A stretch of DNA of 64,000 nucleotides from Bacteroides salyersiae WAL 10018 = DSM 18765 = JCM 12988 (GCF_000381365.1 NZ_KB905469.1:1-64000); one strand, 5' to 3'. Positions 33,450 through 44,336 are shown, counted from the stretch's first letter. A program made the numbers and translations. The notes: generated by a model not told the origin, from the letters alone.

Positions 33450-36221
33450 TCAATTCATCCTTGCCGAAAATCGATAAGTACCAGATTGTAATGAGAAGAC
33501 AACCGTATTGTCTCTTTGGGAATCCAAACGAATGCCTTTTACCTTTTTCCATTCGCTCCCTCCTTCCTTTATTGAATCGAAACGAACACCCGGCAGTTTC
33601 AAAAGAACTGTAGTATTGGCTGGTACCACCACTTCAATATCTAATTTGTCGTCTGTAACTTTCCAATTGGAAACAATTGTTCCATACATGGAATTATAGT
33701 GTGAACGTACCTGTCTGGGGCCTTTCTCATCTATCCAAGGCGCTATGACAAATTCTTTGAATCCGGACTTCGGACGTTGAATACCCCCCAACGATTCCAC
33801 AAACCAACTCCCTATATATAAATAAGAGCTATGCAAAGCAGATCCTCTGCACTCCCAATCTTCAAAGAAAGTGCCATTTCCATTCTTTATCATATTCCCC
33901 CAACTTGGAAAGTCTTCTTTGGTAGCCATTTCACAAATCAAATCATTGCGCTGGTTATCCAATAAAGTATGGAAGAGGAAAGAACCGGCCGTGATACCTC
34001 CCCAAAAATGTCCTTTACGATTCACCAATATCTCATACTCCAGACGTTTCCAGACTTTAGCCTTCAATTTTTCAGGTGGTAAGTCCACCATAAGTGCAAT
34101 AGCTAAATAAGCAGGATAACCGTTCACATAACTATTGTCATCCGGATTGAAGAAAGTTTTATGCACAGCCCTTCGCACCTCTTCCGCCCTTTTGCGCCAA
34201 GCGACAGCCATTGTTTCATTCCCCAAAACATCCGCTATACAGGCAGCCGTTTCCAAACTATAAATCCAATGGCAGTTATTAAAGAACAATGTCTCGCGGG
34301 TATCTCCCAAAGACTTTCCTTCTTTCTCCATCGCCGATCGTTCCGGCCAGGCATCCGGCCACAGCCAGTCTCCCAGAAAACTCCACTTTCCACCCCAACG
34401 CACCAACATATCGTCTTTGGATTTAGTTTCTACAAAATTGAGCCAACGCCGGATGGTCGAGAAGCTTTCTTCAAGAATGCGCACATCACCATACTGGCGA
34501 TAGACCTCCCAAGGCAAAGTAATACAAAAACCACTCCAGGAAGGACCGCCACCACCAATATAGGTAGGAGCCGTATATGGTACATTTCCATCTTCTCCCT
34601 GCACATCGCGCCAATCTTCCATCCATTTGGTATAAAAAGCCCCCAACTGATAATTATCCAAACCGGTACGCGTAGTAGCCAATGCGTCACCACCATACCC
34701 CCTACGTTCACGATGAGGACAATCTACAATATAATTACCCAGACTCAAGTTTTCAAAAGTCCATAATGTGGTACGATAAAGATCGTTTAAAAGCGATATA
34801 TCACATTCAAATCCGGACGACCGCCGAAAATCGGGACGAATCATCCATCCACGTATCTGTTTCAAATCGGGTGCAGACCGTAAGCCGGTAATCTGAACCC
34901 AACGTCCGGTCATGTAGTTAAAGCGATTACGGAAAGTACCCTTCCCGTCAGGCCCTATTTTATAAATACTATGTATTCCGTAGCTGCAAGCATCTTTTTC
35001 TCTCTCCGAAAAGCGGAAAACGACCGAATCTCCCGGTTGTCCGACAAGCGGCATTTCAAACCATCCGGCATAATTAATTCCCATATCCACACGATACACG
35101 CCCGGGCTCACCTCTTCGACCGCAACCGGTTTAATCTCATCCATCAGCAGATTGGACTCCGCTTTATCGGCGGAAACTATAATCTGCGGTTGGTAAACCT
35201 TTGCTTCCGCCCATTCAGAGTCGTCAAAACCAGCTTCATTCCATCCATTGATCTCCAAAGAAGCATCATAAAACTCACCGGCAAAATGATGTGCATCCCA
35301 ATATCCCATCAGCACATTGGGACTTGCATGCGTCTTCCAACTGCCGTCTGTTATCACCCGAACTTTGCTGCCGGAAGTCAACGTTATCTCAGCCTGTGCC
35401 AACGCCATTGGAATAGCTGGCTTGTCATTACGCTGATAAGCAGGAAATACAGCCCAAGAAGTACCCAACCACAAAGCAATTACATTCTCCCCTTTTTTCA
35501 GATAATGACTGATATCATACGTCACATAACGGGCACGCGATTTATGATCTGTCACAGACGGAGCAAGTACGGCATTTCCAATCTTACAACCATTCACATA
35601 CAATTCATGATATCCGATAGAGGCTACGTAAATCAGTGCCTCTTTAAGGCTCTCTGTTAAAGTAAAAGTCTTACGAAACCACGGATCAAACATTTTATTA
35701 TCTACCGGCCGGCCACCCACACTTTGGGATTCCATTTCAGCACTCCCTATCCAATGGGCACTCCAATCATCGGCAAACAATCCCATCTGCCAATAAGCCG
35801 GTTCACTCCATGATGTCCAGTTGCCCTGTTCATCAGCCAAACGAACTTTCCAAAAGCACTTTTGCCCTGTAATCAGTGTTTTTCCATCATAAACAATATG
35901 GACCGATTCATCTGAATGTACTTGCCCGCTGTCCCATAAATCTCCCTGTTCTTTATCTAACAACTCCCGGCTACTTGCTACCAGAACCTGATAAGCAGTC
36001 TGTCTCTGCCCACGCACGGCAACCGTCGTTCCCATTTTCCAACTCAAACGCGGATGAGGAATATCCAACCCTGACGGATTATGCAAATATTCACACTGCA
36101 ATCCGACCGGTTCAATATTTTTCTTCCCTTCCTTCACTCCGTACGCTGTAAGAAGATACGGTGAAGTTAATAAAAACATAGTCAATAGTATTGTTTTACA
36201 TCTACTTATCATAACATTCAA
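33450..36221 (-). CDS. Alpha-L-rhamnosidase, GH78
   Basis: A 923-residue exported enzyme removing terminal alpha-L-rhamnose. The signal peptide is at residues 4-27. N-terminal beta-sandwich domains follow (VGLQCEYLHNPSGLDIPHPRLSWKM, ending near residue 450). The (alpha/alpha)6 catalytic domain carries the general acid in IVDCPHRERRGYGGDA, and a second conserved Glu lies in FFEDWECRGSALHSSY. A C-terminal beta domain ends the protein. The ATG at 36221 abuts the stop of the GH88 gene; a second ATG three codons on is an alternative. Last gene of the GH2-GH88-GH78 operon. Confidence 0.92.
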   Translation of the reverse strand: MNVMISRCKTILLTMFLLTSPYLLTAYGVKEGKKNIEPVGLQCEYLHNPSGLDIPHPRLSWKMGTTVAVRGQRQTAYQVLVASSRELLDKEQGDLWDSGQVHSDESVHIVYDGKTLITGQKCFWKVRLADEQGNWTSWSEPAYWQMGLFADDWSAHWIGSAEMESQSVGGRPVDNKMFDPWFRKTFTLTESLKEALIYVASIGYHELYVNGCKIGNAVLAPSVTDHKSRARYVTYDISHYLKKGENVIALWLGTSWAVFPAYQRNDKPAIPMALAQAEITLTSGSKVRVITDGSWKTHASPNVLMGYWDAHHFAGEFYDASLEINGWNEAGFDDSEWAEAKVYQPQIIVSADKAESNLLMDEIKPVAVEEVSPGVYRVDMGINYAGWFEMPLVGQPGDSVVFRFSEREKDACSYGIHSIYKIGPDGKGTFRNRFNYMTGRWVQITGLRSAPDLKQIRGWMIRPDFRRSSGFECDISLLNDLYRTTLWTFENLSLGNYIVDCPHRERRGYGGDALATTRTGLDNYQLGAFYTKWMEDWRDVQGEDGNVPYTAPTYIGGGGPSWSGFCITLPWEVYRQYGDVRILEESFSTIRRWLNFVETKSKDDMLVRWGGKWSFLGDWLWPDAWPERSAMEKEGKSLGDTRETLFFNNCHWIYSLETAACIADVLGNETMAVAWRKRAEEVRRAVHKTFFNPDDNSYVNGYPAYLAIALMVDLPPEKLKAKVWKRLEYEILVNRKGHFWGGITAGSFLFHTLLDNQRNDLICEMATKEDFPSWGNMIKNGNGTFFEDWECRGSALHSSYLYIGSWFVESLGGIQRPKSGFKEFVIAPWIDEKGPRQVRSHYNSMYGTIVSNWKVTDDKLDIEVVVPANTTVLLKLPGVRFDSIKEGGSEWKKVKGIRLDSQRDNTVVFSLQSGTYRFSARMN

Positions 36222-37433
36222 CTATTTATTCGTTAATGATTTATACCGGCACAATGCCTCTACAAAATAGTAATCTGCATACGTTAATGGTGCATCTACT
36301 TCTGTCCCAGCCGGCATATTACCGACAGAATGTTTCAAAATAAATCCACCGTTAGTACCTACTTCTGCCATATACTCGGATGAAGATAATTCCTGTAACA
36401 TTTTCTCGGCAGCTTCAAAATATTTCTGTCTGGAATTTTCCGAAACATACCGACATAACTCGAATAACCCGGCACAACTAATAGCAGCTGCTGAAGCATC
36501 CCTCAAAGTATTCGGTATATCAAGCGCATTATAATCCCAATAAGGGACCAAATCTTCCGGCATATTGGGATGATTCAATATAAATTCTGCTATTTTTACT
36601 GCTTGTTCAAGATATCTGGTATCTTTTGTAAAACGATACATCATCGTATATCCATATAATCCCCAAGCCTGCCCACGAGCCCAAGCTGATTTTTCCGACA
36701 CACCTTGTCCGGCTTGATAATGTTGAATTCCTCCCGTTTCCGGATCATAATTTATCCCATGATAAAGACTATTATCAGCCCTAAAATGATTCTTCATAGT
36801 CGTATCGGCATGCTTTACTGCGATATCATAAAAAGAATTATCACCAATAGCTTGCGCCACCCAGAGCAACAACTCTAAATTCATCATATTATCAATAATA
36901 ACCACATAATCATTCGGTCCGCGATTATGTGACTTAATACAACCGACCATCGGACTAAACCGGGTAATAAGAGAGAGCGCACTGTTAACAATTATATCTT
37001 TATAGCCGGACTGCGGAACTATACGATTGGCATTACCATAACTACAATACATCATAAAGCCAATATCATGCGTACTTACATTATATTGCTCGGGCTCCAA
37101 TAACTTCAACATACGTACCCCCTCCATATATAGCTCTTCATAGCCAGTTTCTTCATACAAATAAAACAAAGTACCCGGATAGAAGCCACTACACCACCAT
37201 TTAGAAGAACTATTCTCCGGTTTATGCTCTTTCACATCATATGTTTTCGGGAACACATCCGTTCCTTTTAATCTATCTGCCATATATAGATATTGATGCG
37301 CAGCACTTCTCAACACTTTGTCTACATTAACTCTCCTCTTGAGAGTAAGCGTCGGACACGCCTGTATAGGATAAACTTTTTCTACAACAAGCAGAACAAA
37401 GGTTAATAATATAACGAATTTACATATTTTCAT
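36222..37433 (-). CDS. Unsaturated uronyl hydrolase, GH88
   Basis: A 403-residue exported enzyme of the (alpha/alpha)6 fold that hydrolyses the unsaturated 4,5-uronic acid left by polysaccharide lyases. After a signal peptide (residues 1-25) come SSKWWCSGFYPGTLFYLYEETG, NVSTHDIGFMMYCSYGNA, the Asp-bearing VVIIDNMMNLELLLWVAQ and WARGQAWGLYGYTMMYRFT, all hallmark segments of GH88 (GH105 is the nearest alternative). It is spaced eight bases from the GH2 gene and abuts the GH78 gene. No polysaccharide lyase that would make its substrate is seen in the window. Confidence 0.88.
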   Translation of the reverse strand: MKICKFVILLTFVLLVVEKVYPIQACPTLTLKRRVNVDKVLRSAAHQYLYMADRLKGTDVFPKTYDVKEHKPENSSSKWWCSGFYPGTLFYLYEETGYEELYMEGVRMLKLLEPEQYNVSTHDIGFMMYCSYGNANRIVPQSGYKDIIVNSALSLITRFSPMVGCIKSHNRGPNDYVVIIDNMMNLELLLWVAQAIGDNSFYDIAVKHADTTMKNHFRADNSLYHGINYDPETGGIQHYQAGQGVSEKSAWARGQAWGLYGYTMMYRFTKDTRYLEQAVKIAEFILNHPNMPEDLVPYWDYNALDIPNTLRDASAAAISCAGLFELCRYVSENSRQKYFEAAEKMLQELSSSEYMAEVGTNGGFILKHSVGNMPAGTEVDAPLTYADYYFVEALCRYKSLTNK

Positions 37434-37441
37434 TTAATACA

Positions 37442-40159
37442 TTATTTTTCCAAATTAATCTGCTTTCGCTCTATATTCCATCCCTTTATGACTAAAACAG
37501 GTGTATTCTTCAAATTCTGATCAGCCGTTTCTATTGTTACCAATTTACTTTCACCCGGCATAAGTGAGAAAAAGTTATCTGTATAAAACGACGGACGAAC
37601 CGGACTCAGATTTTGATCTAAAAATTGTAGTTGATTAAAAAAAGCAATAGAATTAGAAACATTTCGCAAAGTGACATCTACCCAAAATTGTCCATCAGTT
37701 TTCCTTACCTTGCAAGAGCTGACAAGCCTTGCCCGTTTCATTTTTACCAAATCCTCAAATCCCGAAGCCGCCGGGCCAGTAGTTGTATCTTTACCTTCGT
37801 ATTTGTCATTAGAACGCCAATAAAAATTAGAAGATACCTCCCTCCCTCTTTCATCCGTCAGTCTCAACTTTATAAAATGTATTTGTGAAATATCCTCGGG
37901 AAAACAGATAGTAAATACATCGTTGATAACTCCGTCTGATGGCAGATTTATTTTAGCAGACTTTTCAAAAACTTTCCTGCTATTTATATCATACACCTGT
38001 GCCATCACCGTATAATTGCTGAAAGACTTGTAATAATCGTTAATTACAGATACCGTATTCTTCAAATAATCAAATTGTACATGTAGCGGTTCAAGGGCAT
38101 TCGCTGTATGATAAAGTGATGCTGTCGGTTCCAACGACCAATCCCACATACGAGCACTCACTTGACGTACAGGACAGTTATGATACCAAAAGAGTAACCC
38201 CGAACAAAATCGATCTCCATAATCCAATTTGTTATAATTCCACACCTCCCATATGCTCTTTGAGTTAATAGCACCAACGAACTGCCCTTTTTGAGCAAAC
38301 TCTTCAATAGAAGAAGATTTTCCATAGTTATCAACCAGTTCTTTATACATGGTAGACATCAAATGGAAGCCATTACCATCTAAATAATCCCATACCTCTC
38401 TATTAATAGGCCATAAATCCTTCTCATCCATCATTTCTTTCAATATTTCTACTGTAGGAAGCGTAGGAGTTCCATACTCCGGATTAAAACCATCTACCCG
38501 ACTTCCTCTGGACGATGCCGTATTTTCATAATGTTGCATCGGATTAACTTGCTTATACGGACTACCGTCGTGTACTCCTTCGCATTCCGACTGCATCTGA
38601 TACCCACGCGTCCCGTCAAGTTTCATTAATAACTCTCGCGTACCAGTTACTTCCGAACTTTCATTAGAAGCTACATAGTAGGCTAAAGACGGATGATTAC
38701 GAATACGTTTTACCGTAGATTCCACATTATTCAGATAAACTCCCTTATCCTGCGGATGACGCGTGTCCCCTGTCATCCAGAACTCTTGCCAAATCAACAA
38801 TCCCATTTCGTCGCAAAGTTGAAAAAAATAATCAGATTCGGCAATACCGCCACCCCAGAAACGAATCAGGTTAATTCCGGCCTGTCTCGTGTATCGTAAT
38901 TCAGCATAAGTGCGTTCATCCGAACTACGAAGCATGGCCTCCGGAATCCAGTTTGTTCCCCGAATAAAAATGCGTTTTCCGTTTATATAAAATACGCGTG
39001 AATGATCCGGAGTATTCATATCAGAGGTTATTTCACGAATACCGAAGCGCGTCTTTACAGAATCACAAACGACACCATCGACAGACACGGTCATCTTTAA
39101 CTCATATAAGTTCTGCGGGCCCTTATTGACGGGCCACCATAAACGGGGATTTTCTATAACCAACTGCGGAAACTCTTCAGGGGTAAATACAACTGTTTTA
39201 TTTTCCCCTCGTAAAATACGGAGAGGTTTCTTCACTATAATATTCTCACCCACGATTTCACTACTGATTACGCAATCAATCGTATCCGTAGAATTAAGCG
39301 CATTATTCACCTCTACAGAAATTGTCTCCCGAGCTATATCGTACTCCGGCTTTCTCAACTCTGACTTAATAAACGGATGCCGCAAAGCCACTGCACCCGT
39401 TGTATATAAAGAAATACTTTTCCAAATACCTGTATTACGGTCACGGATGCCATCCATAAAAGTAAAGTCCCACCCTACACTCATCAACATAGTTGTATTC
39501 AAGCCAATATTTCCATTGCCTCCGTTATGGAATTCTCCGGTAGCTCCCCAACTTTTCGGCATCGTAGTACCTGGCACATCGACCGGATATACCTTGACAG
39601 CAAGTATGTTTTTACGACCTACCTTAACAAAATCCGTCACATTTATGTAGTCGCTTATAAACATACCATTCAGCGTACTCAATAAATTACCATTCACCCA
39701 TATTTCTGCCCGATAATTAACACCGTCCGGTTGCAACCATATTGTTTTTCCAGCAAAAGATTCAGGCACATCAAACTCAGTACGAAACCAATAAGTATAA
39801 AACTCACGCCCTACTTTAGAGATATCAGGAATCTTACCGGATTCCAACTTATTATTCACTCCATAATAAGGTTCCGGATACTCCTTATTATAAACAAGAG
39901 AGTTCAGTACAGTTCCGGGCACTATGGCGGAGAGCCAATCACTTGTATCATACCCTAAGGTCGAGACCTTTTCCGCAGAAGAGATCACATCGCCTGCTTT
40001 CTTCATTTTCCATACATACTCTCCATGATGGATTTCCTTAGAATCCAACCAAATCCGTTTACTATCTCTGGCATAATTAGCATTTCTTCCTTGTAGACCA
40101 CAAGAGATTGACAGAAATAATAAAAGAGAACACAATACCTTATTCATCATAATATTCAC
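37442..40159 (-). CDS. Glycoside hydrolase family 2 (beta-mannosidase/exo-glucosaminidase-like)
   Basis: A 905-residue exported retaining glycosidase. The signal peptide is within the first 24 residues. A jelly-roll sugar-binding domain (FRTEFDVPESFAGKTIWLQPDGVNYRAEIWVNG) and an immunoglobulin-like domain precede the TIM barrel, which starts at FYINGKRIFIRGTNWIPEAML. The acid/base Glu lies in YYVASNESSEV; the EYGTPTLPT segment likely bears the second acid. C-terminal beta domains follow. GHMNK-type substrate residues are not decidable; beta-mannosidase, exo-beta-glucosaminidase or beta-glucuronidase are candidates. First gene of the minus-strand operon. Confidence 0.88.
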   Translation of the reverse strand: MNIMMNKVLCSLLLFLSISCGLQGRNANYARDSKRIWLDSKEIHHGEYVWKMKKAGDVISSAEKVSTLGYDTSDWLSAIVPGTVLNSLVYNKEYPEPYYGVNNKLESGKIPDISKVGREFYTYWFRTEFDVPESFAGKTIWLQPDGVNYRAEIWVNGNLLSTLNGMFISDYINVTDFVKVGRKNILAVKVYPVDVPGTTMPKSWGATGEFHNGGNGNIGLNTTMLMSVGWDFTFMDGIRDRNTGIWKSISLYTTGAVALRHPFIKSELRKPEYDIARETISVEVNNALNSTDTIDCVISSEIVGENIIVKKPLRILRGENKTVVFTPEEFPQLVIENPRLWWPVNKGPQNLYELKMTVSVDGVVCDSVKTRFGIREITSDMNTPDHSRVFYINGKRIFIRGTNWIPEAMLRSSDERTYAELRYTRQAGINLIRFWGGGIAESDYFFQLCDEMGLLIWQEFWMTGDTRHPQDKGVYLNNVESTVKRIRNHPSLAYYVASNESSEVTGTRELLMKLDGTRGYQMQSECEGVHDGSPYKQVNPMQHYENTASSRGSRVDGFNPEYGTPTLPTVEILKEMMDEKDLWPINREVWDYLDGNGFHLMSTMYKELVDNYGKSSSIEEFAQKGQFVGAINSKSIWEVWNYNKLDYGDRFCSGLLFWYHNCPVRQVSARMWDWSLEPTASLYHTANALEPLHVQFDYLKNTVSVINDYYKSFSNYTVMAQVYDINSRKVFEKSAKINLPSDGVINDVFTICFPEDISQIHFIKLRLTDERGREVSSNFYWRSNDKYEGKDTTTGPAASGFEDLVKMKRARLVSSCKVRKTDGQFWVDVTLRNVSNSIAFFNQLQFLDQNLSPVRPSFYTDNFFSLMPGESKLVTIETADQNLKNTPVLVIKGWNIERKQINLEK

Positions 40160-40712
40160 TACTCAAAATTATTGGAGGCGAATATAAGCAAAGAATCGCG
40201 TACGTAATATACCCATCTTAGCCATATATAGATACATACAAGACAAATACACCAATAATACACTTTTGGCACATATGTATACATATGTACATACATTACA
40301 TATCTAAAATATATAGCAAACATTAAAAACCAAGAGACATATATTCTATGATTGAAATACAAATTCGAAAAACAAAGAAAAGAAATATGGAAAAGAATTG
40401 ATTTACAAACAAATAAGTATCCCGTTTCAAGAAATACAATGAAATGATAAAAAAGTATCATTTTATTATTTAGATTCGCCTTATATTTGCATCGTCATTA
40501 CAATAAAATACTAATGAAGAAAAACAGTTAAATAAATTCTATTCACAATATATACATACTAATAAGAAACAATCAATCGTATCAAAACGGTTTAAAACAA
40601 TATAATAAGAATATAAATATAGCTTTAATTATTAATCTGTTCCATTCTTATTATTCTCTACGACATTTATTTTTTTAGTAAAATACAATATTCAATAAAA
40701 AATTATACAAAC
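40160..40712. promoter_or_regulatory. Divergent control region of the PUL
   Basis: 553 AT-rich bases between the minus-strand operon and the GH97 gene. TATATTTGC at 40482-40490 is a good rightward -7 element, giving a long AT-rich leader of about 220 bases before the GH97 ATG. Alternating TATACATATGTACATACAT around 40270-40300 is low complexity. No gene is seen. Confidence 0.5.
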
Positions 40713-42851
40713 ATGCAAAAAAAGTATATTATTAGCTGCATTTATATGTTATTATGCAGTACTCTAATCGCAGCAGAAAGCTTAACATCGCCTGATGGTA
40801 ATCTCAAACTTCTTTTTTCATTAAGCAAGCAGGGTGAGCCTGTATACGAATTGTTTTATAAAAGTAAAGTAGTCATAAAACCGTCGAAATTAGGAATAGA
40901 AATAAAAAATGATAAAGGATTAATGAACGACTTTTCATTAATGGATACCAAACGCACAACATTCGATGAGACCTGGACTCCGGTTTGGGGAGAAGAAAAT
41001 CAGATTCGCAACCACTACAATGAATTGGCTGTCACATTGGAGCAAATAACGAACAGCCGATACATTACCATCCGTTTTCGTCTTTTTAATGATGGCTTAG
41101 GGTTTCGTTACGAATTCCCTCAGCAAAAGAATCTCAACTATTTTATTATTCAAGAAGAACACTCACAATTCGCAATGGCAGATGATCATAAAGCTTTCTG
41201 GATTCCAGGTAATTATGATACACAGGAATATGAATATACCGAATGTCGTTTGAGCGAAATACGCGAAACAATGAAAAAAGCAATTACTCATACTCCAAAT
41301 AGCTGCTTCTCTCCCACAGGTGTACAAACCTCTATTCAGATGAAGTCTAAAGACGGATTGTATATTAATCTGCATGAAGCAGCTTTAGTAGATTATTCAT
41401 GTATGCACCTAAACTTGGATGACCGTAATTTGATTTTTGAATCTTGGCTTACTCCAGACGCCATAGGTAATAAAGGTTACATGCAAACCCCTTGCAATTC
41501 TCCCTGGCGTACGGTAATTGTCAGCGATGATGCCCGAAATATATTAGCTTCCCGTTTGACACTCAATTTAAACGAGCCATGTGCATATAAAGACGTATCG
41601 TGGATCAAGCCCGTCAAATATATAGGCATCTGGTGGGAAATGATTTCCGGTTACAAACGATGGGCTTACACTTGGGATTTTCCATCAGTAAAGTTAGGTA
41701 GTACAGATTATTCTAAGGCAAAAGCAAGCCCCAGCCATGCTGCTAATAATAAAAACACAAAATACTATATAGATTTTGCAGCAAAGCACGGATTCGACCA
41801 GGTATTAGTAGAAGGTTGGAATGAAGGTTGGGAGGACTGGCATAATAAATCAAAGGATTATGTTTTTGATTTTACCACACCTTACCCTGATTTTAATGTT
41901 CAAGAATTACAAGCCTACGCAAAAAGCAAAGGCATACGTCTGATGATGCATCACGAAACCTCTTCTTCCGTCCGAAATTATGAACGCCACATGGACAAAG
42001 CTTATCAATTTATGGCCGACAATGGTTATAATACTGTGAAAAGCGGATACGTGGGAAGCATTATTCCACGGGGAGAATACCATTACGGTCAATGGATGAA
42101 TAATCACTATTTGTATGCAGTAAAAAAAGCAGCAGATTACAAAATTATGGTAAATGCCCACGAAGCAGTACGTCCTACCGGATTATGCCGTACTTATCCC
42201 AACCTGTTGGCTAACGAATCGGCTCGAGGTACAGAATATGAGGCATTCCAAGGTAACACCCCCTCCCATACTACCATTTTACCATTTACCCGCCTGATTG
42301 GCGGACCGATGGACTATACTCCCGGTATCTTCGATACAAAAATTTCTTTCGTTTCCAAGAAAAGAGGTTGGGTACATACTACTTTGGCAAAACAACTGGC
42401 ACTTTATGTAACCATGTATAGCCCTCTACAAATGGCAGCAGACCTTCCAAAAAATTATGACCTATACATGGACGCCTTTCAGTTCATTAAAGATGTTGCA
42501 GTTGATTGGGATGAAAGTAGATATCTGGAAGCTGAACCGGGAGACTATCTGACGATAGCCCGTAAAGAGAAAGGAAAAGAAAACTGGTTTGTCGGGGGAA
42601 TAACAGATGAAAACAGTAGAATATCCTCTTTTCAACTAAACTTTTTGAAGCCAGGGAAACAATACGTTGCTACTTTATATCATGACGGAAAAGACGCCGA
42701 TTATGATACAATGCCCACTTCTTATGAGATAAAGAAAGGCATAGTAACCAACAAAACAAAAATCACCGTAAAACTGGCTCGTAGCGGCGGGTTCGCTTTA
42801 AGTCTGACAGAAGCCACCGATCAAGATAAAAAGATCAAAAAATGGAAATAA
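40713..42851 (+). CDS. SusB-like alpha-glucosidase, GH97
   Basis: A 712-residue periplasmic enzyme, very close in motif order to SusB of the starch system. It has a signal peptide (MQKKYIISCIYMLLCSTLIAA), an N-terminal beta-sandwich, and a TIM barrel with MMHHETSSSVRNYERHMDKA and the carboxylates Glu484 (VNAHEAVRPTG), Glu502 (ANESARG) and Glu508 (GTEYE). VKSGYVG has no Asp where the retaining GH97 alpha-galactosidases have their nucleophile, so it belongs to the inverting alpha-glucosidase branch. It is first in the rightward gene series, but separated by 246 bases and a new promoter from the GH130 gene. Confidence 0.92.
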   Translation: MQKKYIISCIYMLLCSTLIAAESLTSPDGNLKLLFSLSKQGEPVYELFYKSKVVIKPSKLGIEIKNDKGLMNDFSLMDTKRTTFDETWTPVWGEENQIRNHYNELAVTLEQITNSRYITIRFRLFNDGLGFRYEFPQQKNLNYFIIQEEHSQFAMADDHKAFWIPGNYDTQEYEYTECRLSEIRETMKKAITHTPNSCFSPTGVQTSIQMKSKDGLYINLHEAALVDYSCMHLNLDDRNLIFESWLTPDAIGNKGYMQTPCNSPWRTVIVSDDARNILASRLTLNLNEPCAYKDVSWIKPVKYIGIWWEMISGYKRWAYTWDFPSVKLGSTDYSKAKASPSHAANNKNTKYYIDFAAKHGFDQVLVEGWNEGWEDWHNKSKDYVFDFTTPYPDFNVQELQAYAKSKGIRLMMHHETSSSVRNYERHMDKAYQFMADNGYNTVKSGYVGSIIPRGEYHYGQWMNNHYLYAVKKAADYKIMVNAHEAVRPTGLCRTYPNLLANESARGTEYEAFQGNTPSHTTILPFTRLIGGPMDYTPGIFDTKISFVSKKRGWVHTTLAKQLALYVTMYSPLQMAADLPKNYDLYMDAFQFIKDVAVDWDESRYLEAEPGDYLTIARKEKGKENWFVGGITDENSRISSFQLNFLKPGKQYVATLYHDGKDADYDTMPTSYEIKKGIVTNKTKITVKLARSGGFALSLTEATDQDKKIKKWK

Positions 42852-43040
42852 AACCAATTAGCAAGTAAATTATCAGCATTCGTTTAAAATGTATATCAGT
42901 TATAACATTCGTTATCACAAACATATTTATTGCATTAAAAATCAATATTTTACAAAACACTAATACGATAAAGGCAAAAGAGTTTATCAAAAAATCTTTT
43001 GTTCAGAAAGTATAAGTTTTGGATAACAAAGTACTTTTTT

Positions 43041-43065
43041 TGATATATATCAACCCGTATATTTG
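43041..43065 (+). promoter_or_regulatory. Promoter and palindrome before the GH130 gene
   Basis: TATATTTG at 43058-43065 is a perfect -7 element 33 bases before the ATG. Just upstream is a perfect 12-bp palindrome TGATATATATCA (43041-43052), in the place of an operator. Confidence 0.55.
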
Positions 43066-43097
43066 CAAATATTAAAATATTAAAACAACAGATAATT

Positions 43098-44294
43098 ATG
43101 AATATTCTTTTTGATCAGAGATTAAAGGAAATTACGCAAGAACATGAAACATTGTTGAAACGTAAAAACGAACCGATCATACCGGGAAATGGAATTTATA
43201 CACGTTATAAATATCCAGTTTTAACTGCCATGCACACTCCTTTGATGTGGAGATATGATTTCAACCCTGCAAGTAATCCTTTTTTAATGGAGCGATTTGG
43301 AATAAACGGAACATTCAATGCAGGTGCAATAAAATGGGATGGTAAATATATTATGGTAGTTCGGGTTGAAGGTAATGACCGAAAATCCTTTTTCGCAATT
43401 GCAGAGAGCCCGAACGGAATAGATAATTTCCGTTTTATAGATTATCCGGTAGCAATCCCGGAAACAGAAAATCCCGATATTAATATATACGATATGCGTT
43501 TAACGGCACATGAAGATGGTTGGATATACGGTATTTTCTGTTCTGAACGAAAAGATCCTGACGCACCGGAGGGAGATTTATCGGCTGCTATTGCCACTGC
43601 AGGAATTGTTCGTACAAAAGATCTAAAGAAATGGGAACGCCTGCCCGATTTGAAATCGAAAAGCCAGCAACGAAATGTAGTCTTACATCCCGAATTCGTG
43701 AACGGTAAATATGCACTTTATACCCGCCCTCAAGATGGTTTTATAGATGCCGGTAGCGGAGGTGGTATCGGCTGGGCATTAATTGACGATATTGAACATG
43801 CAGAAATAAAAGAAGAAACAATTATCAACTTCCGTTATTATCATACCATTAAAGAATTAAAAAACGGAGAAGGTCCTCATCCTATAAAAACCTCTAAAGG
43901 TTGGTTACATCTTGCGCATGGCGTAAGAGGATGTGCCGCAGGATTGAGGTATGTATTGTACCTGTATTTAACAGACTTAAAACATCCCGAAAAAATAATC
44001 GCAGAACCTGCCGGCTATTTTATGGCTCCAATAGGAATGGAAAGAATCGGCGATGTTTCCAATGTATTGTTCTGTAATGGTTGGATACCAGATGAAGACG
44101 GAACTGTTTTCATCTATTACGCCTCTTCTGATACACGCATGCATGTCGCAGTTTCCACAATAGATCAATTACTGGACTATTGCTTAAATACAAAACCGGA
44201 CGGATTGCGTTCAGCAACTTCCGTGCAGACTCTACGCACCTTAGTTGACAAAAACTTCGCATGTATAGAAGAAACAACATTTGTCAATTCTTAA
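43098..44294 (+). CDS. 4-O-beta-D-mannosyl-D-glucose phosphorylase, GH130
   Basis: A 398-residue cytosolic phosphorylase (no signal peptide) that splits Man-beta-1,4-Glc with phosphate into mannose 1-phosphate and glucose. It closely follows the B. fragilis mannosylglucose phosphorylase type: TFNAGAIKWDGKYIMVVRVEG, the proton-donor Asp132 in NIYDMRLT, the phosphate-binding QQRNVVLHPEFVNGKYALYTRPQ and the HGVRGCAAGLRYVLYLYLTD segment. It precedes the GH26 mannanase by 42 bases. In B. fragilis the GH26/GH130 pair works with an epimerase and a transporter; neither of those two is present here. Confidence 0.92.
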   Translation: MNILFDQRLKEITQEHETLLKRKNEPIIPGNGIYTRYKYPVLTAMHTPLMWRYDFNPASNPFLMERFGINGTFNAGAIKWDGKYIMVVRVEGNDRKSFFAIAESPNGIDNFRFIDYPVAIPETENPDINIYDMRLTAHEDGWIYGIFCSERKDPDAPEGDLSAAIATAGIVRTKDLKKWERLPDLKSKSQQRNVVLHPEFVNGKYALYTRPQDGFIDAGSGGGIGWALIDDIEHAEIKEETIINFRYYHTIKELKNGEGPHPIKTSKGWLHLAHGVRGCAAGLRYVLYLYLTDLKHPEKIIAEPAGYFMAPIGMERIGDVSNVLFCNGWIPDEDGTVFIYYASSDTRMHVAVSTIDQLLDYCLNTKPDGLRSATSVQTLRTLVDKNFACIEETTFVNS

Positions 44295-44336
44295 TATATT
44301 ACAAATTACAGAATTAATATTAATATTTTTTAATCC

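Noticed and set aside
40159..40461. 100-codon minus-strand frame upstream of the GH2 gene
   Set aside because: Tyr/Ile/Phe-rich translation of alternating AT sequence without start signals; it lies in the divergent promoter region.
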